64,000 nt of DNA from Aselliscus stoliczkanus (GCA_033961575.1 CM066730.1:116587523-116651522), one strand, 5' to 3'. Shown: positions 39,120 through 51,980, numbered from the stretch's first letter. The notes: a model not told the origin generated them from the sequence alone. Translations and numbers: made by a program.

Positions 39120-39420
39120 GTGATGGTGGTATATATTGGTCAGCTTTGTTGCAGTAACAAATGTCCTCCAAATCTCAGTAACATACAACAACAAGCATTT
39201 GTGTCTTCTCCTGTTCTTTATTGTGGCTGTGACTCAGTTGCTGTTTCAAGTCTTATTCTGGGACTCAGGCTAAAGGAGCAGTCCCTATTTCACACACGCT
39301 ACTTTCACAACAGAAGAAAAAGTGAGAGAACTAACAGAACCACATAATATCGTTTAAATCTCCTTGGCACTGGCACGCTGTCCTTCCTGATCACACAGCC
39401 AATGCTGACAGTTGGGGAGG
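39120..39420 (-). repeat. LTR-like MaLR-type insertion, tentative
   Basis: ATTGGTCAGCTTTGTTGCAG, TAACAAATGTCCTCCAAATC and TGGGACTCAGGCTAAAGGAG resemble a reversed MaLR-type LTR that interrupts the LINE2-like repeat. Family uncertain. Confidence 0.4.
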
Positions 39421-39489
39421 AATATGTGCTTGCATGGCAAGCGGTGAGACTCTGATCTGCTTACAGAGAAGGGAGGTAATAGTCGGGAA

Positions 39490-39945
39490 AAATGATATAA
39501 TACACCACAAGGTGTCATGTACAAGGATTTGGGCTTTTACTCTGAATGAGTGGGGAACTATTGGATGATTATGAGCTGAGGAGTTACTTTACTTGATCCG
39601 ACTCACATTTTAAGAATCACTATGGCTGCTGTGTTACAAGGACTGGAGTCCAATTAAGAGTCATTCAATCATCCAAGAGAGAGATGAGGACAACTCAGAT
39701 CAGCGAGGTGACAGTGGGATGAAAAAAGTGATTGGATTCTGGATATATTTTGTAAGTAGAGCCAACAGGATTTGCTAATGACTTGGATGTAGGGCCTGAG
39801 AGAAAGAAAGGGATCAAGGATGTCTTTAATGAGCTTTGCCTAAGAAATTGAAGGCATGGGGTTGCTATTTGTTGAGTTGATGATCCAATAGGAGGAGCAG
39901 ATTTGAAAGGGAAGATCAAGAGTTCAATTTGGAACATGTGAAGTC
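39490..39945 (+). repeat. Ancient LINE2-like remnant, part 2
   Basis: TTGGGCTTTTACTCTGAATG, TATGGCTGCTGTGTTACAAG, GGATTCTGGATATATTTTG, AGAGCCAACAGGATTTGC in the same order as other mammalian copies of this repeat. Confidence 0.5.
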
Positions 39946-40127
39946 AGACTGTATACTCTGAGAGAATGTAAACTTCAAACCTGGCACAGTTGTACATTCT
40001 TTAAAAAAACGGTTGAATTAATGATTCCTTCTTCCACCCTTTCCTTTCTGCCATTCTTGGCTTATGAATTTCTAGTCTGAACAAAAGGCTTTTGTCTAAT
40101 GGTCTGTGGAATAACCTATATGCATAC

Positions 40128-40630
40128 TGGGTTAGTTTTCTATTGCTGCTGTATCAAATTACCACAAACTTAGTGTATTAAAACAACACAAATTTATTAT
40201 CTTATAGTTCTGTAGTTCAAAAGTCTGACATGGATCTGACTAAGCTAAAATTAAGGTATTAGCAGGGCTGTGTCCTGTCCTTTCTAGAGACTCTAAAAAA
40301 GACTCTGTGTCCTTGTCTTTTCCAGTTTCTAAAGGCCACCAGCATTTCTTTTCTTGTGGGCTCTCTTTTTCCATCTTCAAAGCCAGCAATAGCAGGTTAA
40401 GTCCTTCTCGCATAGAATGCTCAGACCTTCTCTTGGTCTCCCTCTTTCATTTTATAGGACCCTTGTGATTACATTGTGCCCAGCCAGATAATACAGAATA
40501 GTATTCCTATTTTAAGGTCAGCTGATTAACACTTTAATTCTATCTGCAACTGTAATTCCTCTTTGCCATGTATGGTAACATATTCACAGTTTCCAGGAGT
40601 TAGGTGCTGCATTAGTATTAAGCTTGAATA
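40128..40630 (-). mobile_element. MLT1 LTR (minus strand)
   Basis: TAGTTTTCTATTGCTGCTG, AATTACCACAAACTTAGTG, TTATAGGACCCTTGTGATTA, TTGCCATGTATGGTAACATA: reversed MLT1. Confidence 0.85.
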
Positions 40631-41100
40631 TGTAGGTATCAGTTTAACAATCATCCCAAGAAATAGTCAAAGTAATCACATATGTCAAGCTCTTTTCAAA
40701 TGCTACTATTAAATGATCTATGGATAATCTGGTTCAGCTTCCAATTTTCAGGGGGAAACAAAGTCAATTTTCCGTCCATACATTAGGTGACAAAATTGGA
40801 GCAAAAATTAAATGTGTGCTACCTTACCAGAACAGCTCATTTACCACTTTCACAAGTGTTAACTTCCTGTGTCTAAAATATTGACTAGTGACCAAGGAAA
40901 ATGACCAGGTTGTTCTATAGGCTTTCAAAAGTCCTAATCTTTTAAAATTAAAAAGCAAAGTATCTACACTGCTAGGCGTAATAGTTGGAAAAATTCATTA
41001 GCTGATGTCAGCCTGGTAAAATAGTCTGAACTGAAAAGAAAGGACTGTTTTGGGAGTAGATGCCTTAAATTGTATTTGTGTGTCAGGCCAAAATATATAC

Positions 41101-42100
41101 TTTTTTTTTTAATCTTTTTAAAAATTAAATTTATTGGGGGGACATCGGTTAATAAAATTATATGGTTTCAAATGTACAATTCTATAATATATCATCTGTA
41201 TATTGCATTGCGTGTTCACCACCCAAAGTCAAATCTCCTTTTGTCACCATACAGTTGGCCCCCTTTACCCTTTTCTAACTCCCCCTTCCCCTTTTCCCTC
41301 TGGTAATCACTAAACTACTGTCTGTGTCTATGAGTTTTTGTTTGTTTTTATGCCTTGTGTTCATTTGTTGCTTTCAGTTTTATATCTCATATATGAGTGA
41401 AATCATATGTTTCTCAACTTTATCCATCTGACTTATTTCACTCAGCATGATAATCTCAAGATCCATCCATATTATCGCAAATGTCAGTATTTCATCTTTT
41501 CTTATGGCCGAGTAATATTCCATTGTATATATGTACCACATCTTTGTCCAATCATCTATCAAAGGTTGTTTCTATGTCTTGGCCACCACTAATAATGTTG
41601 CAATGAACACAGGGGTACATATATCTTTATGAATACATATTTTCAAATTTTGGGGGTAGATATCCAGAAGAGGAATTGCTAGGACGTATGTTAATTCTGT
41701 TCTTAATTTTTTGAAGAATCTTCATACTGTTTTTTATGTGGCTGAACCAATTTACATTCTTACCAGCAGTGTATGATAGTTCATTTTCCCCCACACTTGT
41801 CTTATAGCCATTCTTACAGGTGTGAGGTGGTATCTCATTGTGGTTTGGATTTGCGTTTCCCTAATAGCTAGTGAAGCTGAGCATTTTTTCATGTATCTGT
41901 TGGCCGTTTGTATGTCTTCTTAGGAGAAGTGGCTGTTCAGGTCCTTTTTAATTGGATTGCTTGTTTTTTGTTGTTGAGTTGTATGATTTATTTATATATT
42001 TTGGATATTAGCTCCTTATCATAGGTGTTGTTTGCAAATATCTTCTCCCATTTAGTTGGTTGCCTCTTTGTTTTGTTGATGGTTTCTTTTGCTCTGGCTC
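41101..42100 (-). mobile_element. 5'-truncated L1 with ORF2 C-terminus and 3' UTR
   Basis: T-run, TTTATTGGGGGGACATCGG, reversed 3' UTR to about 41380, then an open minus-strand frame (41380-41562) ending ORF2p: VYIYTMEYYSAIRKDEIL-like and WMDLEIIMLSEISQ. Continues through reversed ORF2 to about 42100. One of the better preserved L1 copies here. Confidence 0.88.
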
Positions 42101-43929
42101 CTTGTCTCCACCTAGAGTCTTCCTTAGAAAGTATTAGGTCTCTGAGTCTTCTTCAATTAGCCGAATTTGTCTAGGTGATCATCATCCTCTTTTCTCTTCC
42201 CAAAGTATTTGTTAGCTCGTTATGCTTGATTCCCATCTTTTCTATACAAAGATTTAGAATACAATCCAAGACTAACATCTTTGGAGTCTGGGAAATGTGT
42301 CTCCAAGAACTGCTGCTTCTTGTTCAATCTCCACCAAGACTCTGATTAAGCTTCAAGGTTCTCCTGGGCTCTTCAACCATCTTCTGACAGGTACACAACA
42401 TCCACCCTCCAGAAACAACTGTTCCTTCAATATTTCCAATTAGTCTACAACACTTGTTTCTCCTCTTCCAACCTAGCATCCACCTTTTTCCAAGATTAAA
42501 TATTTACTCATGTAAGAGACGCTATCCCATCACTTTGCCCTTTGAAATGTCTCTTGAATTCCAAGCCTGCCTCTCCCATAGCCTCTACTTGTTCTGGCCT
42601 TTAACATGTCCTCCTATACCAGTGGTTCCTAACCGTTTTGTACCAGGAATCCCTTTGGCAGCCTACTGAAGCTTGGGATTAAAAGGGAGACAGATATTAT
42701 TGAAATATGGTTATCAAAAGATTTTTAAAACTATAATAATTTATGTGCTTCTTTATTAACACATTAAATAACAAGATGTAGCAGTGGTTCTAATTACTAC
42801 CTTAATTTTGAAGATGTGATGAGCAAAAATCATAAATCTATAACATCCTTAACGTAATATGAAAACAGCTATAATTTATTTCAGTGACAAAGTCCCAAGT
42901 CCTGCTTATACTATGATGGGTTGTTACTAAACATATCCACAGAGTCCCCACCCACTCACTCCCCCGGCCTCCCAACTAGATCATGGCCATTTTACTGGAC
43001 TCCCTGCCTCTGTTCCAACCAGAATAGTCACGGACAGGGCAGACCTTCAGCACTCTGTTTTTATTGTAAAACCCAGATCTGAACAAGTGACGTCCTTGTA
43101 TACAGATGAATATAATGTGGATCCCTATTGTCAACAGCTCATTTTCCAGGAGTGCAGAAATGGATTTTACTTGAAAGCAGATTTCCTGGAGCCACCATGA
43201 TCCTGCAGGTCTGGTGAGCCTGCATCTTAAAAATCACTATAAGGTAGCCCTGCACTGGTGGTCTGCAGACTAGACTTTGTGAAACCGGACAGAGTCAAGT
43301 GTAAGCATCACCTTTAACACTCTTCACAGTTTGCCTCTGCACATCCACCTTTCCAGTGATACTCCAGCCTGATAGGATTACTCTCCATTCTCCAAACAGT
43401 CCCCAGAACTTCCTGTCTTCCTCTCTGGGGAATTCCCTTCTCCCTCCATCCCTCTTGCTTCACAGCACTCACACTTTTCTCTGCTTGGAATGAGTGGTCC
43501 AACTCCAATGACCTTCTCTCTGAAGCCTCTCCGACTTTCTCACTCAGAGGCTTAAACAATTTTGTTTTCCCTGGTGCTTTCTAATCACCCTGTAATGCAG
43601 TTAATTAAGCCAGGCTCCTGCAAAGGCAGAGAGGCCTCAAACTCAGAGTTGCCTGAAAATTGCTGTGAATTCATTCAACATTCAGCATACACTCAGGACG
43701 AGAGAGAAATTATTGAGCAGCAATTAGGTACTGGAGGTCACTAGAGGAATAAGACAAAATCTCCACTTTCAAAGAGTTATGTTTCTCCCTTCATTGTCTT
43801 CACTCTTTATCTACTCCAACGCTTTCTTAATGGTCCTGAAGTCACCTCTCTAACTACTTCAGTCCACATTAATTGTTTCTTCTTTGATTCCTGATACCAA
43901 TGAATAACCAGGATCAAGCTGTTTTCCTG
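42101..43929. other. DNAI3 intron 1, unassigned
   Basis: A possible old DNA element near 42622 (CCAGTGGTTCCTAACCGTTT), an old hAT-like start with no clear end; L2-reverse-like C/T-rich sequence at 43270-43560; no exon recognised. Confidence 0.4.
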
Positions 43930-43994
43930 TCCGTCCGTCCATCCATCCATCCATCCATCCATCCATCCATCCATCCATCTATCCATCCATCCAG
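43930..43994. repeat. (ATCC)n microsatellite
   Basis: About 16 CATC/ATCC units; followed by CAGTATTTACTGAGCCCCCA, an L2/MIR-like start. Confidence 0.95.
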
Positions 43995-44301
43995 TATTTA
44001 CTGAGCCCCCACTATGTGCCAGGCAATTTGATAGACACTGGGGATATACAACCTCTGAACAAGACACAGCACCTGCCCTCAAAGTTCTTAGAGTGTCGTT
44101 AACTGCTCTCTCATTGCTATTTTTGTCTCCTGGCTGGGCTGGAAGTTCTTTGAAAGCAGTTAAGGTTTTTTGTCCGTTTCTGTAGTCTTCACAACAGCTA
44201 GCACACTGCTGGCATAGACAATGTTCCAAGAGTCCTTGAAAGAGTGAGTAAAATACTTAATGGTTTTCCAAACCTCCTTTTCCATTCAGAGCTTCCCTTA
44301 C

Positions 44302-44440
44302 CTGATACTGCTAAACTGAAGGAAAAAGAAGACTCTTTGCAGTACTCCAGGGAAACACTCCTTCGGGGCCGGAAGATGGAAGTTTGACTGGCCTCTCAGA
44401 AAAACAAGTCCAAGAGCAAAACCAGCAGATCCTCCGCAGG
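44302..44440 (-). other. DNAI3: DNAI3 probable non-coding exon 1
   Basis: On the minus strand the sequence reaches a strong donor (ATCAG then GTAAGG) at 44302/44301. Coding starts only in the next exon, so a 5' UTR exon must lie upstream, and this donor sits just downstream of a promoter-like segment. The 3' border is visible; the 5' border (transcription start) is a guess from the position of the GTTGCTA and CCAAT elements. Confidence 0.55.
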
Positions 44441-44570
44441 CTGTTGCTATGACGCACCCGTTGCTAAGAAAAAAGAGGCGGTGACTCTGCAGAGATTGAC
44501 AAAGATCCAATACCAATACAGCCTCCGCTTTCTAACAGACTCTTTCAGAACAGGCTTGTGATTGGTTGTT
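44441..44570 (-). promoter_or_regulatory. DNAI3: DNAI3 promoter with X-box-like half-sites and CCAAT box
   Basis: Two copies of GTTGCTA stand at 44443-44449 and 44460-44466; on the minus strand they read TAGCAAC, the half-site of RFX X-boxes that drive ciliary genes. ATTGG at 44561-44565 is a CCAAT box for the minus strand. The segment is richer in GC than its surroundings. Neither GTTGCTA copy is a perfect full palindromic X-box. Assignment rests on position just upstream of the exon 1 donor and on the known ciliary role of the gene. Confidence 0.45.
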
Positions 44571-44589
44571 ATTATGCTGATGCCTCACA

Positions 44590-45360
44590 GGGAACACGGC
44601 AAGGTACGCAGTTTTTCCCTTGCGAGGAAGGAATTGTGCAGTTTGGGTATGCTGAGAATAGTGGCCCGTTCTGAGCCCAGCTCTGACAAAGCTTGGTCTA
44701 GCACAACCGTATGGGAAGGAGAATCCTTTTAGAGTGTGCTCTTTAGCAGCAGGGAAGGAAGGTGATATGAAGATTACAGGGCTAAAATCCTCAGGGCAGC
44801 TGCCCTGCTTACCCCAGATGCAAGCTGGGGCCTTCCCAGGAACCCGTCCTAGATTCCTGTGTGAAGGAGAGATAATCGGGTTTGATTATCTTCTAATGGT
44901 GTTACCTTTTCCTCTTGCCAGAAATAACTTTTGTATAGAGTTGAACTCTAACTGTAAGTATGAGTCTCAGGAGAAGAAGATTAAATCCCTTAGTAACTCC
45001 AAGGTTCATTTGATCTGTGTTTATGGGTCCTATGGGATTCATACAGTGGAGCTCCTCTCTCTGCACACTGTTCCCCCCTTTCCTTTAAAAATAATTAGAA
45101 CTGCTAATTTGTAAGCTGGGAGAATTTAAGACAGCAATGCAATTGACTGCTGTAATTGGTGTAAATTAATTTTTTACATTCAATTTAAATGAAAATTCTT
45201 GATTGGGAAGAGGCTTATAGACATATCTGAGACTTAATGATCTCAAATTAATAAGACTTTATTTTACATAATGTTTAGGAAGGTCATGTATATTTCAAAT
45301 TTCTGAAGAGTTTGTACTTGCAAAATGTAAATAAATTTTACTAAAGAAGTAAAAAAAAAA
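44590..45360 (+). ncRNA. Possible divergent transcript from the DNAI3 promoter
   Basis: Plus-strand, repeat-poor segment starting beside the DNAI3 promoter and ending with AATAAA (45330-45335) about 15 bases before an A-run (45351-45360). A 126-codon open frame (44734-45114) has no recognisable domain. This could be a promoter-divergent non-coding RNA or chance; A-run and AATAAA alone are weak. Confidence 0.2.
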
Positions 45361-48240
45361 GCAAAAAACAAAACAAAACAAAAGGAGGGCTTATTGTGAC
45401 AACTTTTCCTCAGCCTCTTCATGACACTGAAAAAGTTTCCCCTGGGCTCACTTCTGGGTCTTCTTTTCTCACTCTTTGCACTCCCCTGGTATCACATATC
45501 TACTTCCTTTGATTCAGTTAGTTCTCTAAACACATCAGTAACTTCCATTTCTATATACTCTCCACCTAATACATCTCTTCAATTCCAGACCTGATTTCCA
45601 CTCCCTATTGAACATTTCCAAATACATGTCCAGCTTCATTCACCACATTTGATGGTTGCTAAATAAAGATATTGAATGGATAAGTGAATGAATGAATTAC
45701 TGTACCATAGGCATCACAACTTAGCAGAGCCAAAAGTCAACTCATTACCTTTTAGCTATCTTTCAGGTATCTTTTTGAAACTGTTCTGTTCCCTTATTTT
45801 CTATCCTAGATAATAGTATCTACTGTCCATCAGTTTACAGAGCCAGAAATCTGAGAGGTATCCCAACAGAATTGGTCACTCTTTTCTGTTTGTCCACTAT
45901 AGCAAGTATTACACTGTGTTGCAGTGGGTCGTTATATGGATGCCTCCCCCACTGGACTTGAAGGCGAGGATGGTGTCTTGTTCCCCTATGTCTCCATTGT
46001 CTAGCACAGTGTTGACATGGGTATTTAATAAAATATATGTTGAATATATTTAAAGCAAATCTAGAAGAAGCTCTCTAACAAAAGCTTCTTTATATTCTTC
46101 CAAATAATAATTTCCTTTTCTTAAAAAAAATCCATAATCCTTTGCAGTCAGATTTAAGGAAATAAAAATGATAATCTTTTGATTTGGGTGAAACCCCAAG
46201 GCTTTCTGTATCTTTTCTTTAGAAACACCTCAAAGAGATGTCCATTTGGAGGTTTTTTGTTTTGTTTTGTTTTTGAAGAGTAAGCTCAGAGACTAAAGGT
46301 TGAAGATGCTGAATAGTAGTCTCCATGCCTTTGTTTGCGCCTGTATGCTTGGGAGGGAAGGAAGTTTCCTTGTTTGAGTCCTAAATCCTGGGATTTTGAT
46401 AACCTGCTTTGGGGAAATTATCACACCCTGTTGCATGGGGAACTGAGGAGATCCTAGAAGAGTACTCACCTTCAGAAATGAGTACACAGAGAAAGGTCTG
46501 ACTTACGAAAAGCTTAGGTATTGGAGGAGAGGACCAATTGTGGTAATTCTAGAAAAAATGGACTAAAAAACTTCAATGTGAAATTGGAATATGTGCAACA
46601 CTAAAGTAAGGAGAAAGGCATTCTTATGAATTGTGCACAGAATTTGAGTCTAATGGAGAATTAAGGGGACCTAGTTCCCCATGCCCCCATCAGAATTGCT
46701 GGTCCTTCCCACAAGGGAAGATGGGGTCCTACAGGTGGTCGGCAGGCTGTGGGCAGCAGATGTCTTTAGAGGGGCCAGTTTAGGAGCTGAGAGGGAAAAA
46801 ATGGGGCCATGTAGTAGCAGAGTGGATTTCTTTGTTTGTATAGGTGAGAGCCCATTCTTTATACCCAGAAACAGTTGGCAGTGGAAAGGTCATTGAATGG
46901 TGGTAGTCCTGCAATATCAACAAGCATCAAGAGTCAGTAAAATACCAGTTCTACATGTATAATGATTATTAGCATTGGGGCATTTTAAATATTTTTCAAA
47001 GTGGAGTCACTCAAGTAAGACTGTCCTTAATGTTAGAAAATTATGTTGAAGCCTACATTTGTCACTTTCTGGATAAGTGAAATCAGGCAAGCTATTAAAC
47101 TCTCTATATCTCAGTTTTACATCTGTAACATCTGCCATGCTAATCAGAACCAAGCCAGGTAAAGGGGAAGTACCACCACATTGCTGTCATAGGGGCCTTC
47201 TTCAAAAGAAATGAAACTTCACAGCAATGAATTGGAAATAGGTTGTCAATTAGTTTGGGTTTCCAGAGGGAACTGCTCACAGATCAGGAGAGATAAAGTC
47301 AATTCTTTCAACCAAGTAGACAGCTTTAGATTTAAAATAAAATCTATGTTGAGTATTTTTGCCAAGTGAGGATGCAAATCACAACATTCAATCAAAAGAT
47401 AATGCTTCCATCTTTGAGTTCAGCCAGTTTTAATATCTAAATTTTAAACAGTTCAATATGATCCCAATAAGTTTTATTGGGAATCAGTTTTTTCTTATTT
47501 TTACTAGATAAATGGTGAATACATTTTAAAAGTATATTAGTGCAAACGCATGCTCAATTATTCGCCAGTCCAGATTGCCCACAAATCTTAATCTGTCCCT
47601 TCCCCATGCACATAGTGTCTTAAATTATGGCACATACTCAATGAATAGTTGTCAAATCATAATTAATCTTAAATTACATTCAAAGTGAATTTATAGACAT
47701 TGCCTCTGCCCTTTGGTGATGATTAAAGGTAAATTTGAATGAGTTATCCAAAGGGTGGCCCTCAGATCAGATCCAGCCAGAAAATATTGGTTAATAGTCC
47801 ACTAGTCCTGAAATATTTGTTACCTATCTGTAACAAAAGAATACAGAAATTGAAGTGCTTTAAAATTTCGTACCAATTTGAGAGTCACTACTTTATGTTA
47901 TGTATGAACAAGATTGAGGTTTGTATTTTAAATGTCTTTATTCCATGTTTCTAGAAGTTCATTTAACTACAGTTTACAGAACTACCAGCTTATGAGAGAA
48001 GTACACATAAAACCGAACCAAGTAGCCTCCAACAGTTAGCCTGAGAAGCCCTTCACAGACATCTCAGCGACATTCAAAACAGAACTCCTGATTCTACCCA
48101 ACCGACCTGCTCATCTTGCAGTCTTCCTCACCTCAATTGATGGCAATTTGGCCTCTATGGTTGCTCAGGTAAAAACCTCATTCATCCTTGACTCCTCTGC
48201 TTCCATCTTTCACCCCTTTGGGAAATATTTTCAACACTGC
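45361..48240. other. Intergenic DNA between DNAI3 and MCOLN3
   Basis: 45400-46050 has L2-like reversed words and 46240-46275 a (GTTTT)n run. 46200-48240 is unassigned. No conserved exon or RNA gene recognised. Confidence 0.4.
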
Positions 48241-48244
48241 ACCC

Positions 48245-48735
48245 AGAGGGATACATTTTAAAAATGAAGTCAAATCATGCCAGTCCTTTGCTCAAAATAG
48301 CTCCGATGGCTCCCATTTCACGTTCCGTAAAATTCCAAGTCCCCACAGAGGCCTGCAAGGCTCTGCATAATCTGGCCCCTGATACCAGCACCATTTCCTA
48401 CCATTCCTCAACACGATTACGCTGCTGCACACACACTGGCCTCCTTGGTTTTACTCAGACCAGGCAGGCTCCTGTTACATTGGCCTTTCCCTCTGCTGGG
48501 AACACTGAAACCAGATATCTTTCAAGTTTTTGCTCAAGTATTAACTTCTCCATGAGACCTATTTGCATGCTATTTAAAGCGGCAACTGCACAACACTCTT
48601 GATTCTCCTTTCTCTGCTTCATTTTTCTCCCTAGTATTTATTACTTTCTATCACATTCTATAATTTACTTACTGTGGCCATTGTCTTTGACCACTAAAAT
48701 GTAAACTCTGCAAGGGCAGAATTTTTTTTTTTTTT
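48245..48735 (-). repeat. L2 LINE 3' region (reverse)
   Basis: CATGCCAGTCCTTTGCTC, CGATGGCTCCCATTTCACG, AAGGCTCTGCATAATCTGGC, TCCATGAGACCTATTTGCA, TGTAAACTCTGCAAGGGCAG: the standard reversed L2 series. Confidence 0.85.
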
Positions 48736-48809
48736 AAACTGATACATTCCCAATGCCTAAATCCATGCCTGCCATAAAGAAGATGCACCCAAAATGTTCA
48801 CTAAATGGT

Positions 48810-49450
48810 TTGGAACAATTACTTTGGAGAGAATTTGGCAGTATTTATTAAAACTGAAAATGTACATATCCTATAATCTAGCAATTCTACTCTCGGGTAA
48901 TTTACCTTAAAGGGACTCTTACATATGTGCATGAGGAAACGTTTCATAGATGTTCACTGCAGAATTTTTTTGTGATGGCAAAAGATGGAAACAATCTAAA
49001 AATGTCCATAAGTAGAGAAATGGATAGAGTGCTATGGTATAGTCAATAAATTGCCATAATGCTGTTAAAATAAGTAAACTTGTGTGGATATAGCACAGAA
49101 CCAAAATCATGAGGTAAACGTCTAAGATTTTGTACAGAGCAACACCATCTCTGTGAACAAAAATATGGATGAATGATTTCTATGCATTCTGAGCACATGT
49201 ATGTGAGAGAAATACTACAAGTAAACTGAGATGATTCACACCAATTTGTGACATAAGGTTGCATTTGGGGAGGGATGGTTAACTTTATAATGTTTTATTA
49301 TTTTATTTTTTATAAAATAAAAAGATTGGAAACAAATAAAATGAAATGTAAAATTCATTGAATTAAGGTTTGTGAGTATTGAATGGGATTAATATGTTAT
49401 TCTTTGTACTTTACTGTATTTGAAATTTTTTCAAAATTGAAAAACATCTT
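48810..49450 (+). mobile_element. L1 ORF2 end/3' UTR (plus strand)
   Basis: GAGAATTTGGCAGTATTTAT, ATCTAGCAATTCTACTCTCG, GATGTTCACTGCAGAATTT, GTCCATAAGTAGAGAAATGG: plus-strand L1M words in order. Confidence 0.75.
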
Positions 49451-50013
49451 CTAGGTTGTAAGACCTCTAACAGCAGGAACTACATTTTATTCATATTTCT
49501 ATCAATAGTACCTAACACCTTTACTAGATAGAATACAGGAGGTCCATAATAAATTCTTGTTGAATATATATGTGTTGAGTAAATAAATATTTTAATGAAA
49601 GAAAAAGAGATGGGACTAAGAAGGAAAGAAGGTTAGTAGTACAAAGGTAGAAAAAGACAGAAAAATGAAGAATATTTGGGGTCGACATATGTGTGATTTA
49701 ATACCTGTGCTATCTGAGACTTTCAGCTGAGCTATGTCACTCTGAAGCAGACAAGGTGTTTGAGATGGCAAGAAGATAAAGATGTGAAAAAAGTTTTCCA
49801 TCCATCAGATACCAAGAATTGTAGGGATTCACTGGTTATTGTAGTAGTGTTCCCAAATTTCTAACAGATATTAATCTTTCGGATACAGAAATAAAAAAAT
49901 AAAATAAAGGATTCAGAAATAAAAAAATAAAATGGAATTCCTGAAATGATAAATTACTATTTTCTTTTTCATAACACTTTATTTTCCTGCTTTAAAAATA
50001 CAATGTGTAGCCA

Positions 50014-51825
50014 TAGTAATACAGTGTCTTTGTCTGATTTTGGTATCAGGGTAATGTTGGTCTTGTAAAACGAGTTTGGTAGCCTTCGCTTCTCTTCAAG
50101 TTTTTGGAATAGTTTGAGAAGGGTAGGTTTTCATTCTACCTTGAATGTTTGGCAAAATTCACCTGTGAAGCCATCTGGTCCAAGAATTTTGTTTTTTGGG
50201 AGTGTTTTGATTGCTGATTCGATTTTGTTAGTAGTTATTGGTCTGTTCAGGTTTTCTGTTTCTTTCTGGTTCAGTCTTGAAAGATATATGTATGCTCCTA
50301 GATATTTATCCATTTTTTATAGGTTATCTAATTTGTTAGCATATTATTATTCCTAGTACTTTCTTATAATCCTTTGTATTTCTATGGTGTTAGTTGTCAC
50401 TTATCTTTCATTTCTGATATTATTTGGGCCCTCTCTCTTTTTTTCTTGATGAGTCTGGCTAAAGATTTATTAATTTTGTTTATCTTTTCAAAGAACTAGC
50501 TTTTGGTTTCATTGATCTGTTCTATTATTTTTTTCTAATTCATTTATTTCCACTCTGTAATTTCCTTCCTTCTAGTCACTCTGGGCTTTGTTTGTTCTTC
50601 TCTTTCTAGTTCCTTTAGATGTAAAGTTAAATTGTTGAGATTTTTCTTGTTTCTTGAGGTAGGCCTAAATTGCTACAAGTTTCCCTCTTAGAATTGCTTT
50701 GGTCGTGTCCCATAGCTTTTGGGTCATTGTTTTCATTTTTACTTGTCTCAAGTTATCTTTTGAGTTCAGCCTTAATCTCATTGTTGACCCATTCATTGTT
50801 TAGTACCATTTTATTTAGCCACCACGTGTTTGTGTGTTTTTCAGCTTTCTTGTAATTGGTTTCTAGTTGCATAACAACCATTGTGATCAGAGAAGATGCT
50901 TGATATGATTTCAATCTTTTTAAATTTCTTGTGATGTAGGTCGTATCTTAACAAGTGGTCTATCCTAAAAAATTGACCCATGTGCACTTTATAAGAATGT
51001 ATATCCTGCTGCTTTAGGGGTGAAATGTTCTAAAAGTATCTATTAAGTCCATCTGACTGAATGTGTCATTTAAGGCCACTGTTTCCTTGCTGATTTTCTG
51101 TCAGGATGATGTATCCATTGATGTCAATGGGATGTTAAAGTCCACTACTATGACTGCAACACTGTTGCACTCTCTCTTTATGTTTTTTATTTGCTTTATA
51201 TATTTATATATTTATATATTTGCTTTATATATTTAAGTGCTCCTACTTTGGGTACACAGATATTTACAAGAATTATATCCACCTGTTGGATTGCTCTCTT
51301 TATCACTATGAAATGCCTTTCTTTGTCTGTTTTTACAGACCTTGTTTTAAAGTGTATTTTGTGTGATATGAGTATTTCTACCTCAGCTTTTATTTAGCTT
51401 CCATTTGCATGAAATATCTTTTTCCATCCCTTTACTTTCAGTGTGTCTTTTGAACTCCTGTAGGCAGCATATGTATGGGCCTTGTTTTTTTTTTATCCAT
51501 TTATTCACCCTATGACTTTTGATTGGAACATTTAATCCATTTATATATAAAGTATTTATAGGTATTTATAGTTATTGCCATTTTTAATTGTTTTCTGATT
51601 GTTTTTGTAGTTCTCTGTTTCTTTCTTATTCTCTTGCTCTCTTCTCTTGTATGTTGATGACTTTCTATAGTATTATGTTTAGATTCCTTTCTCTTTATTT
51701 CTTGTATCTCTTAAAAATTTTTGGTTTGTGCTTACCTTGTGCTTCATATATACCAAGCTATGCTTATGGCAGTCTATTTTAAGTTGATGGTTGCTTAAGT
51801 TTGAACACATTATAAAATCAGTCTC
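50014..51825 (-). mobile_element. L1 ORF2 segment, RT to endonuclease (minus strand), degraded
   Basis: Minus strand encodes RLNQKETENLNRPITTNK, LGPDGFTGEFCQTFK (RT start, 50131-50313) and, further up, FFEKINKIN..LARLIKKKRE and reversed endonuclease sequence. Many stops and frameshifts, so inactive. 3' truncated within the RT. Confidence 0.88.
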
Positions 51826-51980
51826 TACATGGCTTCTTTATATCCTTAGTTATAGGAGTTCTATTCAGCTAGTCTTGAAGTGGTTCTTAATGATGCATGT
51901 TCTATAATTTAGTTGTAAATTTGATGTGATCATGGGAGAAGGTGAGCACAAAGTTTTTCCTATCTGCAGTCTTGACTAGA
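51826..51980 (-). repeat. L1 5' end segment joined to the ORF2 fragment
   Basis: ATGGCTTCTTTATATCC, GTTCTATTCAGCTAGTCTTG, GTAAATTTGATGTGATCATG match the first about 150 bp of both L1 5' UTRs at 11890-12025 and 13810-13937. Directly abuts L1 ORF2-upstream sequence, so most of the 5' UTR and ORF1 are missing. Confidence 0.75.

Noticed and set aside
43807..44229. 140-codon minus-strand ORF with WMDG repeats
   Set aside because: The repeat WMDG is simply the (ATCC)n microsatellite translated.
44734..45114. 126-codon ORF as a protein gene
   Set aside because: No domain, no signal peptide, no recognised homologue; kept only as a possible non-coding transcript.
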